NCBI GenBank assembly: GCA_013350335.1
Contig: CM023537.1
Coordinates: 8,423,438 to 8,487,437 of the forward strand
Length of the DNA stretch: 64,000 nucleotides
Direction of reading: 5' to 3'
From: Chimonanthus salicifolius
Lineage: Eukaryota > Streptophyta > Magnoliopsida > Laurales > Calycanthaceae
This document shows, piece by piece, positions 27,101-39,100 of the stretch. The notes beneath the pieces were generated by a model, which was not told where the DNA came from, searched no databases, and saw only the letters and a program-made list of their open reading frames with translations. The translations under genes and the position numbers were made by a program. Position 1 is the first letter of the stretch, and each line of letters opens with the position of its first letter.

Positions 27101-30100
27101 ATCATTTTGTCTACTTCAATTATTTTGGTCACCATATTATCTCACACTCTCCCAACAATTTCCAATGTTATGTCTTCTTTTTTTTTTGAAAATTGACAAT
27201 GTTATGGATCAGCAGTCCAAGCTCTGGAGTTGGGTACTGGGGCCAGCAAGAAATGTTATGTCCTTATTTGGCAAATGAGAAATTACCATACCATTGGCCA
27301 AAACCTGTATGCGGACAAAAATTTAAATCTATCAAAAATCCTGCTGGCTGTGGCTTTGGATTGACAACAAGACTCCCTAGCCATACCTTAAAAAACTGGC
27401 GAATGTAATGGTCCTGAAGCTTGAACCCTCTGAGGGCTAAAGAAGTTAGGGCAGGGCACCCATTTACCAGAGCAGAACAAGTAGGAGTTTTCAAACTGTC
27501 ATCTCTGCCTGTAATGAAAATTAAGCAATAAGCAAACAATTTTCAGGGTTGGCAAATGGAGAAGTGCAGAAGGGAAACACCTGCCTGTTTTGGAAGACTC
27601 AAAGAACAAGCGCTCTATCAAGTGGCAATTTGTGCTCACAGACTCCAACGTTTGCTTCAATTCAACATGACTTTTCACAGAATAGTAGTTAGGGTTAAGT
27701 GATATCATCTGGATCTACAGAATACAAAGGATTGGAAACTGATATTAGTGACTTACAGGCCAACAACTTCAAGATCAAGCAAGGATGGGCAGGCTGATAA
27801 TGCTGCACAAAGTGCCGCATTGTCAATTCTATCAATATTGTAGAGGTGCAACCTCCTCAAGAGAGACCTTCACATGTATGAATAACAAATACATATTAGG
27901 AACACAAGTATTGCTGAATGTTAACGTAGACCAGTAACTGAAGCATACCCAGCAGCACTGTTGTCCGCACTTAATGACAGTAAACAGGACCTAGTTAGAA
28001 CATAAGACTCCTTCCCTTGCCTGGATCTCTTGTCATTCCATGAGAAGACTGGTGCATCTACAGGAATATTAATGGAGCAAGTAATGGGTCGAGAAGGTCC
28101 AGTTGATACAGTTGGGCCAGGCAGTATCCCAAGCTTGAGGGACCTAATTATGACAAATCAACCACCAGTATCAATCACTAGAAATGTTGTGTGAATATCA
28201 AAATAGAGAAAGAAACGGAGAAATATGAAGGTTTGAGGAGAGAATTAGGAATTTTTCTATCGAGTTCGTGTGTTTACAAAGATTACAGGAGTGTCTTTAA
28301 ATAGACAAAATATTATACAAAAAAGCTAAGTCAACTATACAATGACATGGTAAACCTACATGCCGTCAGAATTAATACACTTCTCGCCATAATTGAAATA
28401 TACATATTCTACCACAAGAAATATGAAGAAAAGCTAGTCATTCAAAGATGTTTCTTCTAAAACTCAAGAAGAATATCTTAAAATGCACATACTGTGAGCA
28501 GGGGGAAAGTAGATTTTTCTTTATTACATATAGGATATATTGCATAGACTCATTTAATAAGTGTGTCACACCTATGTCGGACAATTGCACTTGTGTCTAA
28601 CACTTGCACCCATGTCAGACACTTGTACCCATTCTTCACCCATTCTTCATTGACTCTTCCAGTACTTTTTGACATTGCTTTTCCAAAATGACAATCAATA
28701 ATGAGGACTAGAAAAACCAACAACTAGAAATAGAAAAACAGAAAACAGAAAGAAAAAAAAAAAACAAATTACAAGTAAAATATAGTTTTATGTTAAGATC
28801 ATGAAATTGGAGAAAAAATAAATTAATAATGAACTGAAGAAGGAGAAGAAGAAGTGATTAAATTAAGAAGAAAAAGATGAAAAAGTGAACAAAATAAATT
28901 GAAGAAAAAAAAAAAAGGGAAAGAGAAGAAGGTTAACTTGAAAAGAAGGTCCTCACTCTGTCTCCTTGCTTGCTCCTACTCTCCGTCCCAGTCACTCAAT
29001 GCCCTTAATCTCCCAAAATGCACATTATGAATCCTAATCGCTCACCCTCAACTCTCCCTCCATTTTCCTTTTTAATTCTTAAAGTGGAAAGAGTAAAAAA
29101 AACCCACACTTAAAGGGGGGACATAGAGAGAAGTGAAAGAAGGGCATCTTTGAAAAATAACAAAACAATTTAATTTTTTTTTGCCGAAATATTGTCATCT
29201 TGCGATGGCTGAAATGCACTACAACAACTGAGACAGCTTGAAATGGCCTGACATCATTGGATCTCCTGGGTACTCACAATGGGAACCTATTATCCATAAT
29301 TTCAGCAAACGCCTGGCCTCTTAGAGAGGAAAGTACTTGTCTTTCAGTGGAAGAATTACTCTTCTTAATTCTGTCCTTAATGCACTACCTGTCTACTTCC
29401 TATCAGCTTTCCGGTGCCTCAACAAAGTCATTCAGTCAATGGAAAAGATAATCAGAAACTTTCTCTGGGGCGACCATGAGGACATGAGGAAATATCATCT
29501 TGTTAGTTGGGATCAAGTTTGTCTTCCTACGACAGATGGGGGCCTCGGGGTGCGCCCAATTAGGGACATTAACACTGCTCTTCTCACCAAGTGGCTTTGG
29601 AGATTAGGGTCTGAAGGTGATTCACCTTGGAAGGTCATTTTGATTAGTAGTACAGTTTGGGTAATCGTGGGTGGGAAATCAATCCTGCTCCTCATCTTCT
29701 GGCATGTGGCGAGCCATCGCAGCTTGTGTCGACAAGTTTAAAGAAGGCATCAGATTCAAGGTGGACAGTGGTGTTAGAATTAAGTTTTGGACTAACTCTT
29801 GGTGCGATAATTCTTCGTTGGCTTCTCGATTTCCTACCCTTTACCGTCTTTCTCTTAGCGTGGAAATATCTCAAGTTTTTATTCCACCTATGGCGATCAT
29901 GTTGTTTGGGATGTCCCTTTTCGTCGTGACTTAGACCCTGCTACCTTATTGGACCTCGTTCTCACCATTTCGTCCTTTAACTCTAGATTGGAGGACAGTC
30001 TTGTTTGGTGGCCCGATAAATCCGGAGTTTTTTCTATTAAGTCCTTCCTTTCTTGGAGATCGACTATTATCCTTTCCCAGACAGTCAACCCCAAACTTTG

Positions 30101-33100
30101 GACTTCCAAAGCTCCTCCGAGGACAATTCTTGGACTGATGGTTTGGGAAAAATCTTGACTCAAGATAACCTGCGAAAAAGAGGTAGAACAATCGTCAATG
30201 CTTGTCCCTTTTGTCTTCAGGCATCTGAAGAGTCAAATCATTTGTTTATTCACTGCCCTTTCGCTAGCGCGGTATGGAACTCGGTCTTAGAGAAGTTCAG
30301 TATGGCTTGGGTCATGCCCTCTTCGATGGCGGAATTGTCGTTTGCGTGGGTTATTTCATCTGTCTCTCCCAAGTGATCCTCTTTGTGGCATCTATCCTTT
30401 TTTGCAACTATCTGGAGCCTCTGGTGGGAACGTAATAACAGGGTTTTCAAAGGTATTACTAAATCATGTGGGTCGGTTCCAAGACGTAGTTTCACCAAGG
30501 GTGCATCTTGGGCTGCCTCTCTCCTAGAATTCCAGAATATTTCTATGTCTGACATCTTGCGAGCTTGGAAAGAATGTGTTGATCTAATGTAAGCTCTTAG
30601 TGGTTTTTTCTTTCATCGTATAACCTTTTGGCTTCTTCTTTTTTCTGTATTGCACCTCTGGTACCTTTTATATTAATACATGAACCATTTCAAAAAAAAA
30701 AATGGCCCGACAACAGGGCATTTCATTCCAGTATCATAGTTTAATGAAATGTTTCAGCCTATTTCAGCCAAAATGAAACAAATTGACTACCATGAAGCTC
30801 ACTTTCCTCGAAGGAAATGGGGAAAATCCATTTCTCATATGATGTGCATGAAAATGGGTGATTTATGGTTTTACTTAGGGAACTCATTTAACCACGTCAT
30901 TTTCACAAAAACACGAGGGAGTCTTAGTAGCTATACAATCACAGATCAGCTTTGATTTTATACATCCATTATAAAAAATATTATATAGAACATACTGATA
31001 ACAAGAAAACACACATCCAATCAGACTAAGAAAATAATCATGGTGAGTATAGAATTTGGTAAAGTAACCCCTTGAAAGATACAGCATCAAACCAAGCACA
31101 AGGTGAAAAAACTTACTGCAGATTTGTTCCTGCACGTTTGATCATCGTACACACAACTGTGTTATTGACTTTTGGAATGACAGATGTTAAGTCAATATTA
31201 GTGTAGCACAATGGGTCCATGGCACACTTATTGAACATTGAACAAGTAGCTGCAGCGTGACAAAGGCTTTGTGTGTCAAGTGCAGAAAATACCTACATAT
31301 CACAACATAACATCAAGTTTACTGAACATCCTTCTTATGACATGAGCTGAATAGTCAAATACAGTGAACAATGCATGGCACCACAAACCCATAATTCAAA
31401 TCAATGACACAAAATGTTCATCATAAACCTCCAAGCTCCTTGTTCTCCTCTCTCAATCTCCTCATATAAGGAAATGCATTAGAATAAGGGCTGGAGGCAT
31501 GAGCCCTAATAAACAATAAGTTTAAGGATTTAACAAGCATATTCCAAGTTTCTAGATCTAACTAGGAAAACCTGGAGTCTCCTTTTTGTGATTCCATTAT
31601 CTTTAAGTAAGGATTCTTGATCAATTGTATATTAAGTTGACAATTCTCATCAAACATTAAATTGGGCCTGCAAAGCACAGCCTTATTTGTGTTTTGATTC
31701 TCAAATGTCAATTCTTTGTATCATGATCATGATTATCATCAGGCAGCCTTTATGTTTTTACAATTCTAATGTGATCAGAAATTAAATTATTTTTTGCACA
31801 TCATCTCCTGACTCAAGAATTGGCTGTGCTTGAAAATAATCAAACTTGGGAGATGATATCCTTGCCGCAGGGGAAGACTCCAGTAGGGTATAAGTGGGTC
31901 TTTGTTCTCAAACACATGTAAAATATGAAATACACTTATATCTACATCTACAACAATTCTAAGGTTTACTATAATGAAATCAAAGACAAGACAGACACAT
32001 CCAAAGATTACATGTCCTGACTAGTTCATTGCCTTTTCTTAACACTTGTAGAAAAGGACAAAAGGAACTGTTAATGGACCATGAAACAAAATCATACTGC
32101 ACAAAGGAGGGGGTGTCCAAGGAACCTCCCTCGAGGGTTTGGGAGACCCATTTCGGCCAAAGCCTGCCCACATCTTAGACTGAAACACCCAAAAATTCTT
32201 AATTGCAGATGACCCAGAATGCATAACTCAACCCATACTTTATTTCTGGTCTATATTTTACAGTTGGCTATTTCAACATGAGAAAATTTCCATCCGAACA
32301 ATCAAGATGCTAGCATTGCAAGCATCTGAAGAATGGAAAATGAGATCTGTCTGCCACAATCAACATGAAAGTAGAAAAGAGGAGCCCACCACTCATGGAT
32401 GAAGTTAAGCTCAATTTGATGGCACAGTCCACAATCCATGTGGAAGAGGTGGAGGAGGACAAATACTTTCTAATCATCAGGAACCACCTCTCCTAACTTA
32501 TGCTTTCTCACATCTAAATACTAATCCATTGCTTAATGATTTATCTGCTCATTTAACAGGATTTATATTGGCAAAATGTTATGCATAGGCAACACTTGGT
32601 ATGAGAAGGGATCTGCAGGAGACGCCACTGATTACAGAATTAATTTACGCAGCTCCCTGGCACGTCCAAGACCTCATCAGTCAAGTGAGGGAAGAAAGCA
32701 AGCTTTGCACCCGGAACCATTTCTCTTGAACTCCAAGACAGGCGAATCAAGTAGCTTCACAGGCCCTACTACTTGGAGAACTGAGACACCCCATAAGGGC
32801 TTGGTATTACCTGGGGACAGCACGGCATTATTGCCATGAATCCTCATCCTCTTAATTTTTGTGACGAGGCTCCACAGATTGTTGTTTTCTTATGTCCTTA
32901 ATTTTGTAATCTCAGAACATACTGGTAAGCCTGGAATCAAAAGGGTCCCCCTTAAAAACTTTTGTACTAAATATGTTGTAATATGATATAATATACACCA
33001 CTTCATTAAAAAAAAATGGCATTTGGCAAGAAACCAATTTAAGCCCTCCGGCGCCAAAAATCCAATATCAAAACCACATAACAGAAACTCTCAACCAAAA

Positions 33101-33518
33101 AAAGAAAAAGGGATTGAAGAAATACATGAAAAGAGCAGAAATGATGTTTTTTTTATCATACTTTAACGGTGAGATCGGGAGGAAGGGGCCAGAACAAGGA
33201 ATTGTGCAAGGAGGCGCGCTTCCGAGTGGATTTGTTGGCGGCATCTAGAAGAGCGGATCCGAAGCGCAGGATGGTGTCGATGGCGCGAGTCTTATTGGAA
33301 TCGCAGGGAATGGAATCGAGAATCCGATCGAGAGAGAGGTCGAGAGAGGACGAAGAGAATGAAGCAGAATCGGAATTCCCCAGAATCGTCTGCAGGAGAT
33401 GGTCCATAGAATTGGAAGTAGAATTTGAGAGAATAGAAACGGAAGAAGAAGGAAAAGAACTGGGGAATGGAGAAGGGATTTGGGAGCAGGGGCGTTTTGG
33501 GAAGATGAGAGTATCCAT
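24144..33518 (-). CDS. SKIP17: F-box/LRR protein of the SKIP17 type (twelve exons)
   Basis: Exons, in order: 33162-33518, 31117-31292, 27949-28143, 27757-27867, 27581-27670, 27387-27504, 25119-25183, 24933-25005, 24766-24828, 24595-24659, 24440-24514 and 24144-24357. All have GT-AG borders and close in phase to 533 codons plus stop. The F-box starts around residue 113 (PPDLTVKVFSALDTQSL) and continues with ATCSMFNKCAMDPLCYTNID. Leucine-rich repeats follow (LLRRLHLYNIDRID, LTSLALRGFKL, LEVLILRDCMHLKEVEVARF). The tail is Ser/Asp-rich and acidic (SSDSSYASDQGSGNEDG). In Arabidopsis SKIP17 binds an ASK adaptor in SCF ubiquitin ligases, so this is probably a substrate receptor; the substrate is unknown. 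Start 33518 is the first Met of an open exon. Gene size comes from introns full of retroelements. Confidence 0.85.
24902..24925. repeat. (GA)n microsatellite
   Basis: About 12 AG units sit just inside the intron after the exon at 24933-25005, within ten bases of its donor. Length changes could affect splicing of that exon. Confidence 0.9.
25268..26005 (-). mobile_element. LINE RNase H fragment in a SKIP17 intron
   Basis: On the minus strand 25579-25962 reads LRLNYDGSCV, GFGGVIREPFGESRASF and EAELLALWRGVLE, then EGDSMVILSWAL, the RNase H-like domain of plant L1 LINEs. A T-rich run at 25268-25277 may be its poly-A tail. It lies on the same strand as the host gene and is itself interrupted at 25411-25516. 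Confidence 0.82.
25411..25516 (+). mobile_element. 5'-truncated LINE tail nested in the LINE fragment
   Basis: A 106-bp piece of LINE 3' UTR ends in an A-rich tail. It is bounded by 16-mers AAAATCAGAAGATATA (25395-25410) and AAAATCAGAAGACATA (25517-25532) that differ at one base. This is a textbook target-primed insertion, opposite in strand to the LINE around it. Confidence 0.82.
26893..27132. repeat. Tandem duplication, 118-bp period
   Basis: Two near-identical copies (26893-27010 and 27011-27132), both beginning CATAATAGATT and ending GGTCAC, lie in the intron between SKIP17 exons 27387-27504 and 25119-25183. Differences are few, so the duplication is recent. Confidence 0.88.
28185..28416 (-). 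mobile_element. Solo LTR in SKIP17 intron 2
   Basis: The 232-bp unit is flanked by AGAAA on both sides (28180-28184 and 28417-28421). On the minus strand it starts TGTGGTAGAATATG and ends TTCACACAACA, so the ends are inverted matches. A TATTTAAAGACACTCC promoter-like stretch lies inside. No internal domains remain, which fits recombination between the two LTRs of a former copia-type element. Confidence 0.82.
28730..28940 (+). repeat. Purine-rich tract
   Basis: A low-complexity GAA/AAG-rich stretch of roughly 200 bp lies in SKIP17 intron 2. It has no coding potential. Confidence 0.6.
29254..30699 (+). mobile_element. 5'-truncated LINE with target duplication, antisense in SKIP17 intron 2
   Basis: The plus strand reads the end of an L1 reverse transcriptase (FSGRITLLNSVLNALPVYFL, FLWGDHED, VCLPTTDGGLGVR) and then the zinc-binding end domain (CPFCLQASEESNHLFIHC). 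A 3' UTR and A-rich tail follow, ending near 30699. The flanks AAATGGCCTGACA (29241-29253) and AAATGGCCCGACA (30700-30712) differ at one base. Frameshifts near 29640 and 30110 make it inert. Confidence 0.9.
31806..31920 (+). mobile_element. Tiny copia reverse-transcriptase relic
   Basis: One frame reads LAVLENNQTWEMISLPQGKT then GYKWVFVLKH, the conserved start of the copia reverse transcriptase domain. It lies in SKIP17 intron 1, about 115 bp long, with no neighbouring element sequence recognised. Confidence 0.75.
31921..33161 (-). other. Upstream part of SKIP17 intron 1
   Basis: No domain was recognised. An A-rich run at 33005-33014 after a gene-like 3' tail (32880-33000) may mark another retroposon end, but its other border was not found. 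Confidence 0.45.
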
Positions 33519-34533
33519 TTTTCTTCTGATATCTTGTGGCGAGAGAGTGGCTAGCGGACGAACAAATGGCGAGAGAGGGAAGAGCGACTCATCGCTAGAG
33601 GCCAGTGAAGGAGGTGCTCAGCGCACCCGGCGCATTTTACCACTTGTACGTGCCCATTGAAATCGACCCGTCACTCAAACGGTGGAACCTCAACCTTAGT
33701 GAAGCCCGATCAGATTGATGCCAATTATAAATTATTAAATAAATATAAGATAAGATTATATTTTTATAAAAAAAAATTGTTCTAACAAAGATAATTATAA
33801 AAATAAAAATAATTAATAATCTCAAGTAGGTGTTTGCTTTGTCTTTTCCAAAAGTCTAAATTCGATATGCATACATAAAAATTAAATTCGACACTAATTT
33901 TATTCGACAATCATTTAACCTTCAAAGAACCAATTTGGTTGTGGTGGAACTGTAATTTAATTAAGAATAAAAAATACAAGACATGAATTTAAATCCATCA
34001 TGCAAAAATTAAAATTCGAATAATAAAATTCAATTCTGAAAACGTAAATTAAAATTAAATTGAAAGAACTAAAATAAGACTCACCTCGGTGGGGAGAGTC
34101 AAACAAAATCTAAAGCTTCAAATAAACTCATTCAAATGGACGTATTACATACTACGTTGTTTGGCCTACCTCTAAATTCATAGGCCTTTATTTCCAAAGA
34201 AAAAAATTAAAATAAATAAATAAAATCCAACTCGAATTCCTGAGTCTAAATAAAATCCATCTTTATTTAGCCATTTATCTTATTAATTTGGAGTAAACTT
34301 TTGTATTTATATATGGCAAATTTTTCTCATCAATCAAACTATCCTATCAAAGACACATGAGACTTAATAATGAATGATAAAAATAGATATTTATATTGTA
34401 ATTTATGATAAGCATACACGTCAATCATCTTATTTATAGATTTTCCAAGCCAAATTTCTAAAAACAAAAGTCCAAGCTCAAAATAAATCTAAATATAGAG
34501 TCATAGACAGAATAATTCTATCCGAAAACTGAA
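33519..34533. other. 5' flank of SKIP17 and AT-rich intergenic DNA
   Basis: The first 150 bp should carry the SKIP17 promoter and 5' UTR on the minus strand. The remainder is AT-rich, and I see no gene in it. Confidence 0.45.
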
Positions 34534-34680
34534 CTTTTTTTTTGAATGTAGGATAAATGTTCATTCAAAGAGGAAAAGACTCCCAAAAAAATTTACAAAA
34601 GAGAGGGCAGAACAAGCCCCAACAAAAAGAAAGACTCACAATGGGTCGATCAGATCATAAACAAAAATCCTGAGTCACAG
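34534..34680 (-). mobile_element. LINE 3' tail relic
   Basis: A poly-T run at 34536-34544 is followed by CATTCAAAGAGGAAAAG and ACAAGCCCCAACAAAAAG, like the minus-strand LINE tails at 22508 and 20700. No coding part remains. Confidence 0.45.
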
Positions 34681-34699
34681 AATGTCAGGAAAATGATAA

Positions 34700-34902
34700 G
34701 GGTGACCATTTATACACCCTATTTTTTTTAAGAGACACTTTATTTCAAAATTTTGTATAAAAATTATTATTTTGTCCCTCAATTTTTTTAAAAAAGATGA
34801 TTCCTCCACACAAATATAAAGGGATAAAATGATAATTTCATATGAAATTTTAAAATAAAATATTTTCTAAAAAAAAAATGAGGTGTCTAAATAACTAGCT
34901 CC
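34700..34902. mobile_element. Candidate MULE-type MITE with worn ends
   Basis: The left end GGGTGACCATTTATACACC and the right end GGTGTCTAAATAACTAGCTCC are inverted matches of each other and resemble the ends of the 17801 element. Inner arms around TTATTTTGTCCCTC and GGGATAAAATGAT also pair. No matching 9-bp duplication was found; the right flank is a tandem repeat, which may have erased it. Confidence 0.5.
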
Positions 34903-34907
34903 TGTGT

Positions 34908-34986
34908 GCAGTAGCCAAATCTGGAACTCCCCTCTCTGCAGTAGCCAAATCTGGAACTCCCCTCTCTGCAGTAGCCAAATCTGGAA
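34908..34986 (+). repeat. 30-bp tandem repeat, 2.6 copies
   Basis: The unit begins GCAGTAGCCAAATCTGGAAC and ends TCCCCTCTCT. The copies are identical. Because 30 is a multiple of three, short open frames across it look repetitive; there is no evidence for coding. Confidence 0.92.
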
Positions 34987-34999
34987 GACTGAAAATTTG

Positions 35000-36025
35000 G
35001 AAAGCACACTGACACAGTCTCTGTTCAAGCTATTACAAGCTCGTGTCAGTCTTGACATTGGTGTAGGACCAAGTTCTTACTTCTTAGTCAGAACCTCTCC
35101 AATGTTACTTTAGAATCTTTAGGTTCTAATTTTTAGTGAGCAACATCAAGAAGAGGTACCAAACGTTGGGTCTATCCTTACTCCTAAACGTTGCAAGTTC
35201 ATTGAGCACAAGGGAGTGCAGATGAGATTCATGACATGAGCAAGCTCACGAGGTCATTGAAAACTAGTTTGCTAGGAGGTCTACTTTGCTCGGACCTGAG
35301 TAGCTTGATTACGAAGTCATTTACCTGACATGGTAGGCACTTTCCATCCCAAAATAATTCTAATTATGGATGCTGTCTATTTTTACTTGTAAATTCAAGG
35401 CTTTTTCAACACACATTCATGTGAAGACTCCTCAATCCAATCTTTGGCGCTTTCGTCAGTGGGGACTCGCACCTCTTTTATTTAGAGCCCATTCATCAAG
35501 GAGAGTCCCCATTGTAGTGCTCCTGAACCTACACAACAATGCTTCTGAATTGGTTCTGATATTACTTATCATAGAAGTGCTTTCCATTTCAAAATATAAA
35601 AACATATGAATATACTTTTTTGCAATTAAAAATTAATGAATGATTTAAATTTTTATAAAATAAATCTTATATAATACAAATAGAATCATTTGATATCAGC
35701 ATTATTATTAAGATAACATTAAATAATCATTCCTCCACATGGAATTATATGATTGAGCTCCAAACTTTCTTTATTAATATCAGGAACATGTGTACCGAAA
35801 TTTAAACTCCATTTCTGCGTCCGAGATTACACTGTTCCAAGAAACTGCAAAAGTAATACAGTATTCATTTAAAAGTCATGAGTCGGTGGACTTGCTCTAT
35901 AAATCTAATAATCACCTGGAACTCATTTTTCACGCATCCTGACATAAGGGCATTTTAGTCATTTAATAGCTTTGAATTCGAACTCTCTCACACGGTTTCA
36001 CCGTCCCCAGGTCGCCCTTCTGCGT
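35000..36025. other. Intergenic stretch upstream of the HAD gene
   Basis: It contains a repeat unit at 35424-35520 related to the B units at 21001-21180. Otherwise there is no recognisable gene or element. Confidence 0.45.
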
Positions 36026-36034
36026 CTATAAAAG
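36026..36034 (+). promoter_or_regulatory. TATA box of the HAD phosphatase gene
   Basis: CTATAAAAG is a near-perfect plant TATA box. Transcription would be expected to start about 30 bp on, near 36058-36062. This lies after the ATG at 36053 and before the ATG at 36161, and so decides between the two in-frame starts. Confidence 0.7.
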
Positions 36035-36160
36035 AATAGTCGATCCAAAGCCATGAATCCCCTCGTGAAGAAGGCTAGAAATTTCATCTCTCCACTTCAA
36101 AATCCAAATCCTTTAAATTCCTCCTCTTCTCTGCTTTTTCTCCTTCCTTCCGTCTCTACA

Positions 36161-39100
36161 ATGGAAAGGCGCTGCAATTCTCCTTTCGATTGCCTTCTTT
36201 TTGGTATATACATCTCTCTCATCATCATGCTAAATTGTTCCCTATTTATTTAATATTGTTAAAATTTAGAAATTTTAATTTTCAAAATAGATTTCTTTTG
36301 GGAACATGTGTTGATTCCGGTGACCTCTTTGAATAATGGAGAACTCACCTATGAAAAAGTTGAGAGCCAAAGTCACTGAGTGGCAATTTGCTCAAGCGTA
36401 TTAAAATTTCCGGTTAATGATTTTTATTTTGACCTTGATTTTAATGTTTTAAATCCAATTATTAACAGTTAAATTTGAATTTAATATTTAGTAGGAAACT
36501 AACTTCACAATCTTGTGTTAAATACTTTAAGTTCTTCTGAAAAATCAAGTTTCTGTGAATGACTCTGTTATGTTTTTTCTCCCTCTCTGTTTTCTGCAGA
36601 CCTAGACGACACGCTGTACTCTTCGAAGATAGGAATTGCAGAAAGCTGCAAGAGAAACATCGAAGGTAACAGAACCTCTGGAAATCACTCTCATTTTTCA
36701 AAGATTGGAAAAAAAACCCTGGCATCGACGAAATCCCTTTATTATCGTTTTTTTTTTTTCAGATTTTCTGGTGGAGAAATGCGGATTCCTGGCCGGAAAA
36801 GCTTCCGATCTTCGCATTGAGCTTTTCAGAACCTACGGCAGCTCCCTTGCTGGCCTTAGAGTAATTTTCCTAATCTATATAAAAATATGAAATTTCTGGT
36901 ATTTTCTTTTAATTCGAAGAAAAATGAAACTAATTTCTTTTTTTTCCCGTGCAGGCTCTAGGCTACGATATCGATGCTGACGATTACCACAGGTAAATAA
37001 AAACTAGTTATTGTTATATATTTTATTTTTATCATTCTTATTTATTTATTATTATTTTGGTGTTATGCTGCAGTTTCGTGCACGGATCTCTGCCGTATGA
37101 GAGGTTGAAACCAGATTTACGGTTGAGGAGCGTTCTCCAGAGCATCGAGCAAAGGAAAATTGTAAGTAAATTCACATCTTGAGTTCGAAATTGAAGAGGA
37201 GAATTGGAATATTGTGGCTATGCTCAGTCTGATTGCCATTTTTTCTCTTTCTTTTTTCCGATTTAGATCTTCACCAACTCGGATAGAAACCACGCGAAGA
37301 AGGTTCTTGAGAGATTGGGATTGGAGGATTGCTTCGACGACATCATCTGCTTCGAGACTCTCAATCCCAATATCTTCCGATCTAAACGACCGGACGAATT
37401 CCCCGTTGTTTTGAAGCCGTCCATCGATGCCATCAAGATCGCAATCGACTTCGCCGGAACAGATCCTAGACGGACGGTAGGTCTGCTTAGTAGAAAATTT
37501 GCTGGTAATTTTGGCAGATCTCTGACGGTCTTGATTGGATTAACCAGGAAACTGACGGTCTTGATCGGATTTCTTTCCTTTTGGCAGCTGTTTTTTGACG
37601 ACAATGACCGGAACATGTCAGCTGGCAAGGCTTTGGGACTCCGTACTGCGCTGGTAAGCATACTAGCATAGTCTCTTTCCCTCTTTTCTTTTCGGCCCTT
37701 ACGTGGCTTAATTACCGCACGACCGTTAGAGACGCGGGAATTGATGGCGACACTTCGGTGCAGCCGGTCTATTTTTGCCCTTCATTTTATTATAATAAAT
37801 GATTTTTTCTTTAATTTTCATTTTTTTTAATAAAAAAGATAAAAAGATAGATTCAATGTCCTACTTTAATAAATATATTAATGTTCAAATCAATTCCATT
37901 AAAATACTGTCCTGAACTCATGGCCGATAATACGTTAAGAGTTAATTTCAATTCAGAAACTACGAATGGTATGAAAATAAAAGGTAAATAAATAGAAATC
38001 TGTTCTTATACTTAAATGATTCGATCTGTTTTGGTAGGTAATATGTTAATTTAAACAATTCTGCCCATTTTCATCTCTAGGATTACTCATTTGATACCAA
38101 CTTTCAATGTCCTTGTATTAATTTTTAAGATATATTAAGAATAAATATCTTTATTAATCATGACCAATTTAACAGTGAAGATGCATTAAATAGACAATCA
38201 ACTAAATTTGAATCTAAATTTAAAGAAGAAAATAATATTTTTAATAATTTGAATGTATTATTAAAATGAACTCTACTTGACAGTTGTACATTTGAGCCCA
38301 CTTGAGTTTAACTTAGTTAACCTTGTATTAGATATAGGGTGATCATTACAACACAATTTTTAATAGAATTGTTGCCAGGAATTTGAATAAAAAAAATAAG
38401 CTATTGCCTCCTTTATATGCAAATATAGGTTAAATGTAAAGATAACTATTCTTTTATTTGACTAAACAATTATAAGAGAATAGTCTACGCTTTGAACTTT
38501 CATTATCTTAAAGGAGAAGTTACATTATTCATCCAATCTATGAGAACCTTATTTTCTCTGTATCTTTTTCACCTTCTCATCTTTCTTTCTTCTAATTGCC
38601 ATCTCTTCTCAACTGTTGCCTCTAATGACTATTCTCCTCATGATGGCCGCCTCTATCATATGGAGGTTATCATCGATTACTTCTTCCTAAGTACTAGATT
38701 TCTCATGTCTTCAATCTAAGAAGTATCAAGAAACAATTAGGCTAGCGATCTTCCCACTGGCACTTTGTGTATATAGATACGAGTTTTACCATGATGTCCA
38801 TTTTGCCCTTCACCTATCGTACCGAAAAAAATTGGAATATCATAAATCGGTTCACCAATCGGATCCCTTACTAGGTTTTGGCAAACCGATTTATTGTTCA
38901 CGGGTGAGTTAGAGAGCCGATTTTACTGTTCACAGGTGATTCGAAGAGCTAATTTTACTATTCACGAGTGATTCTGTGAGCCGATTTTACTCTTTGCAAG
39001 TCGATTTCTGACATTCCTATTGTTTTACATTTTCGATACGGTAGGTGAAGGGCAAAATAACATTACGGTAAAATTCGTGTCTACATACACAAAGTGCCTG

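Noticed and set aside
27671..27756. A 42-bp intron ending at 27715 in SKIP17
   Set aside because: Too short for a plant intron and puts a stop in frame; the acceptor GTGAAAAG at 27671 gives an 86-bp intron and the family sequence.
33169..33660. Plus-strand frame of 163 codons
   Set aside because: Antisense to SKIP17 exon 1, whose minus-strand frame joins in phase to the F-box exon.
36053..36160. Upstream in-frame start of the HAD gene
   Set aside because: It lies before the transcript start predicted from the TATA box at 36026.
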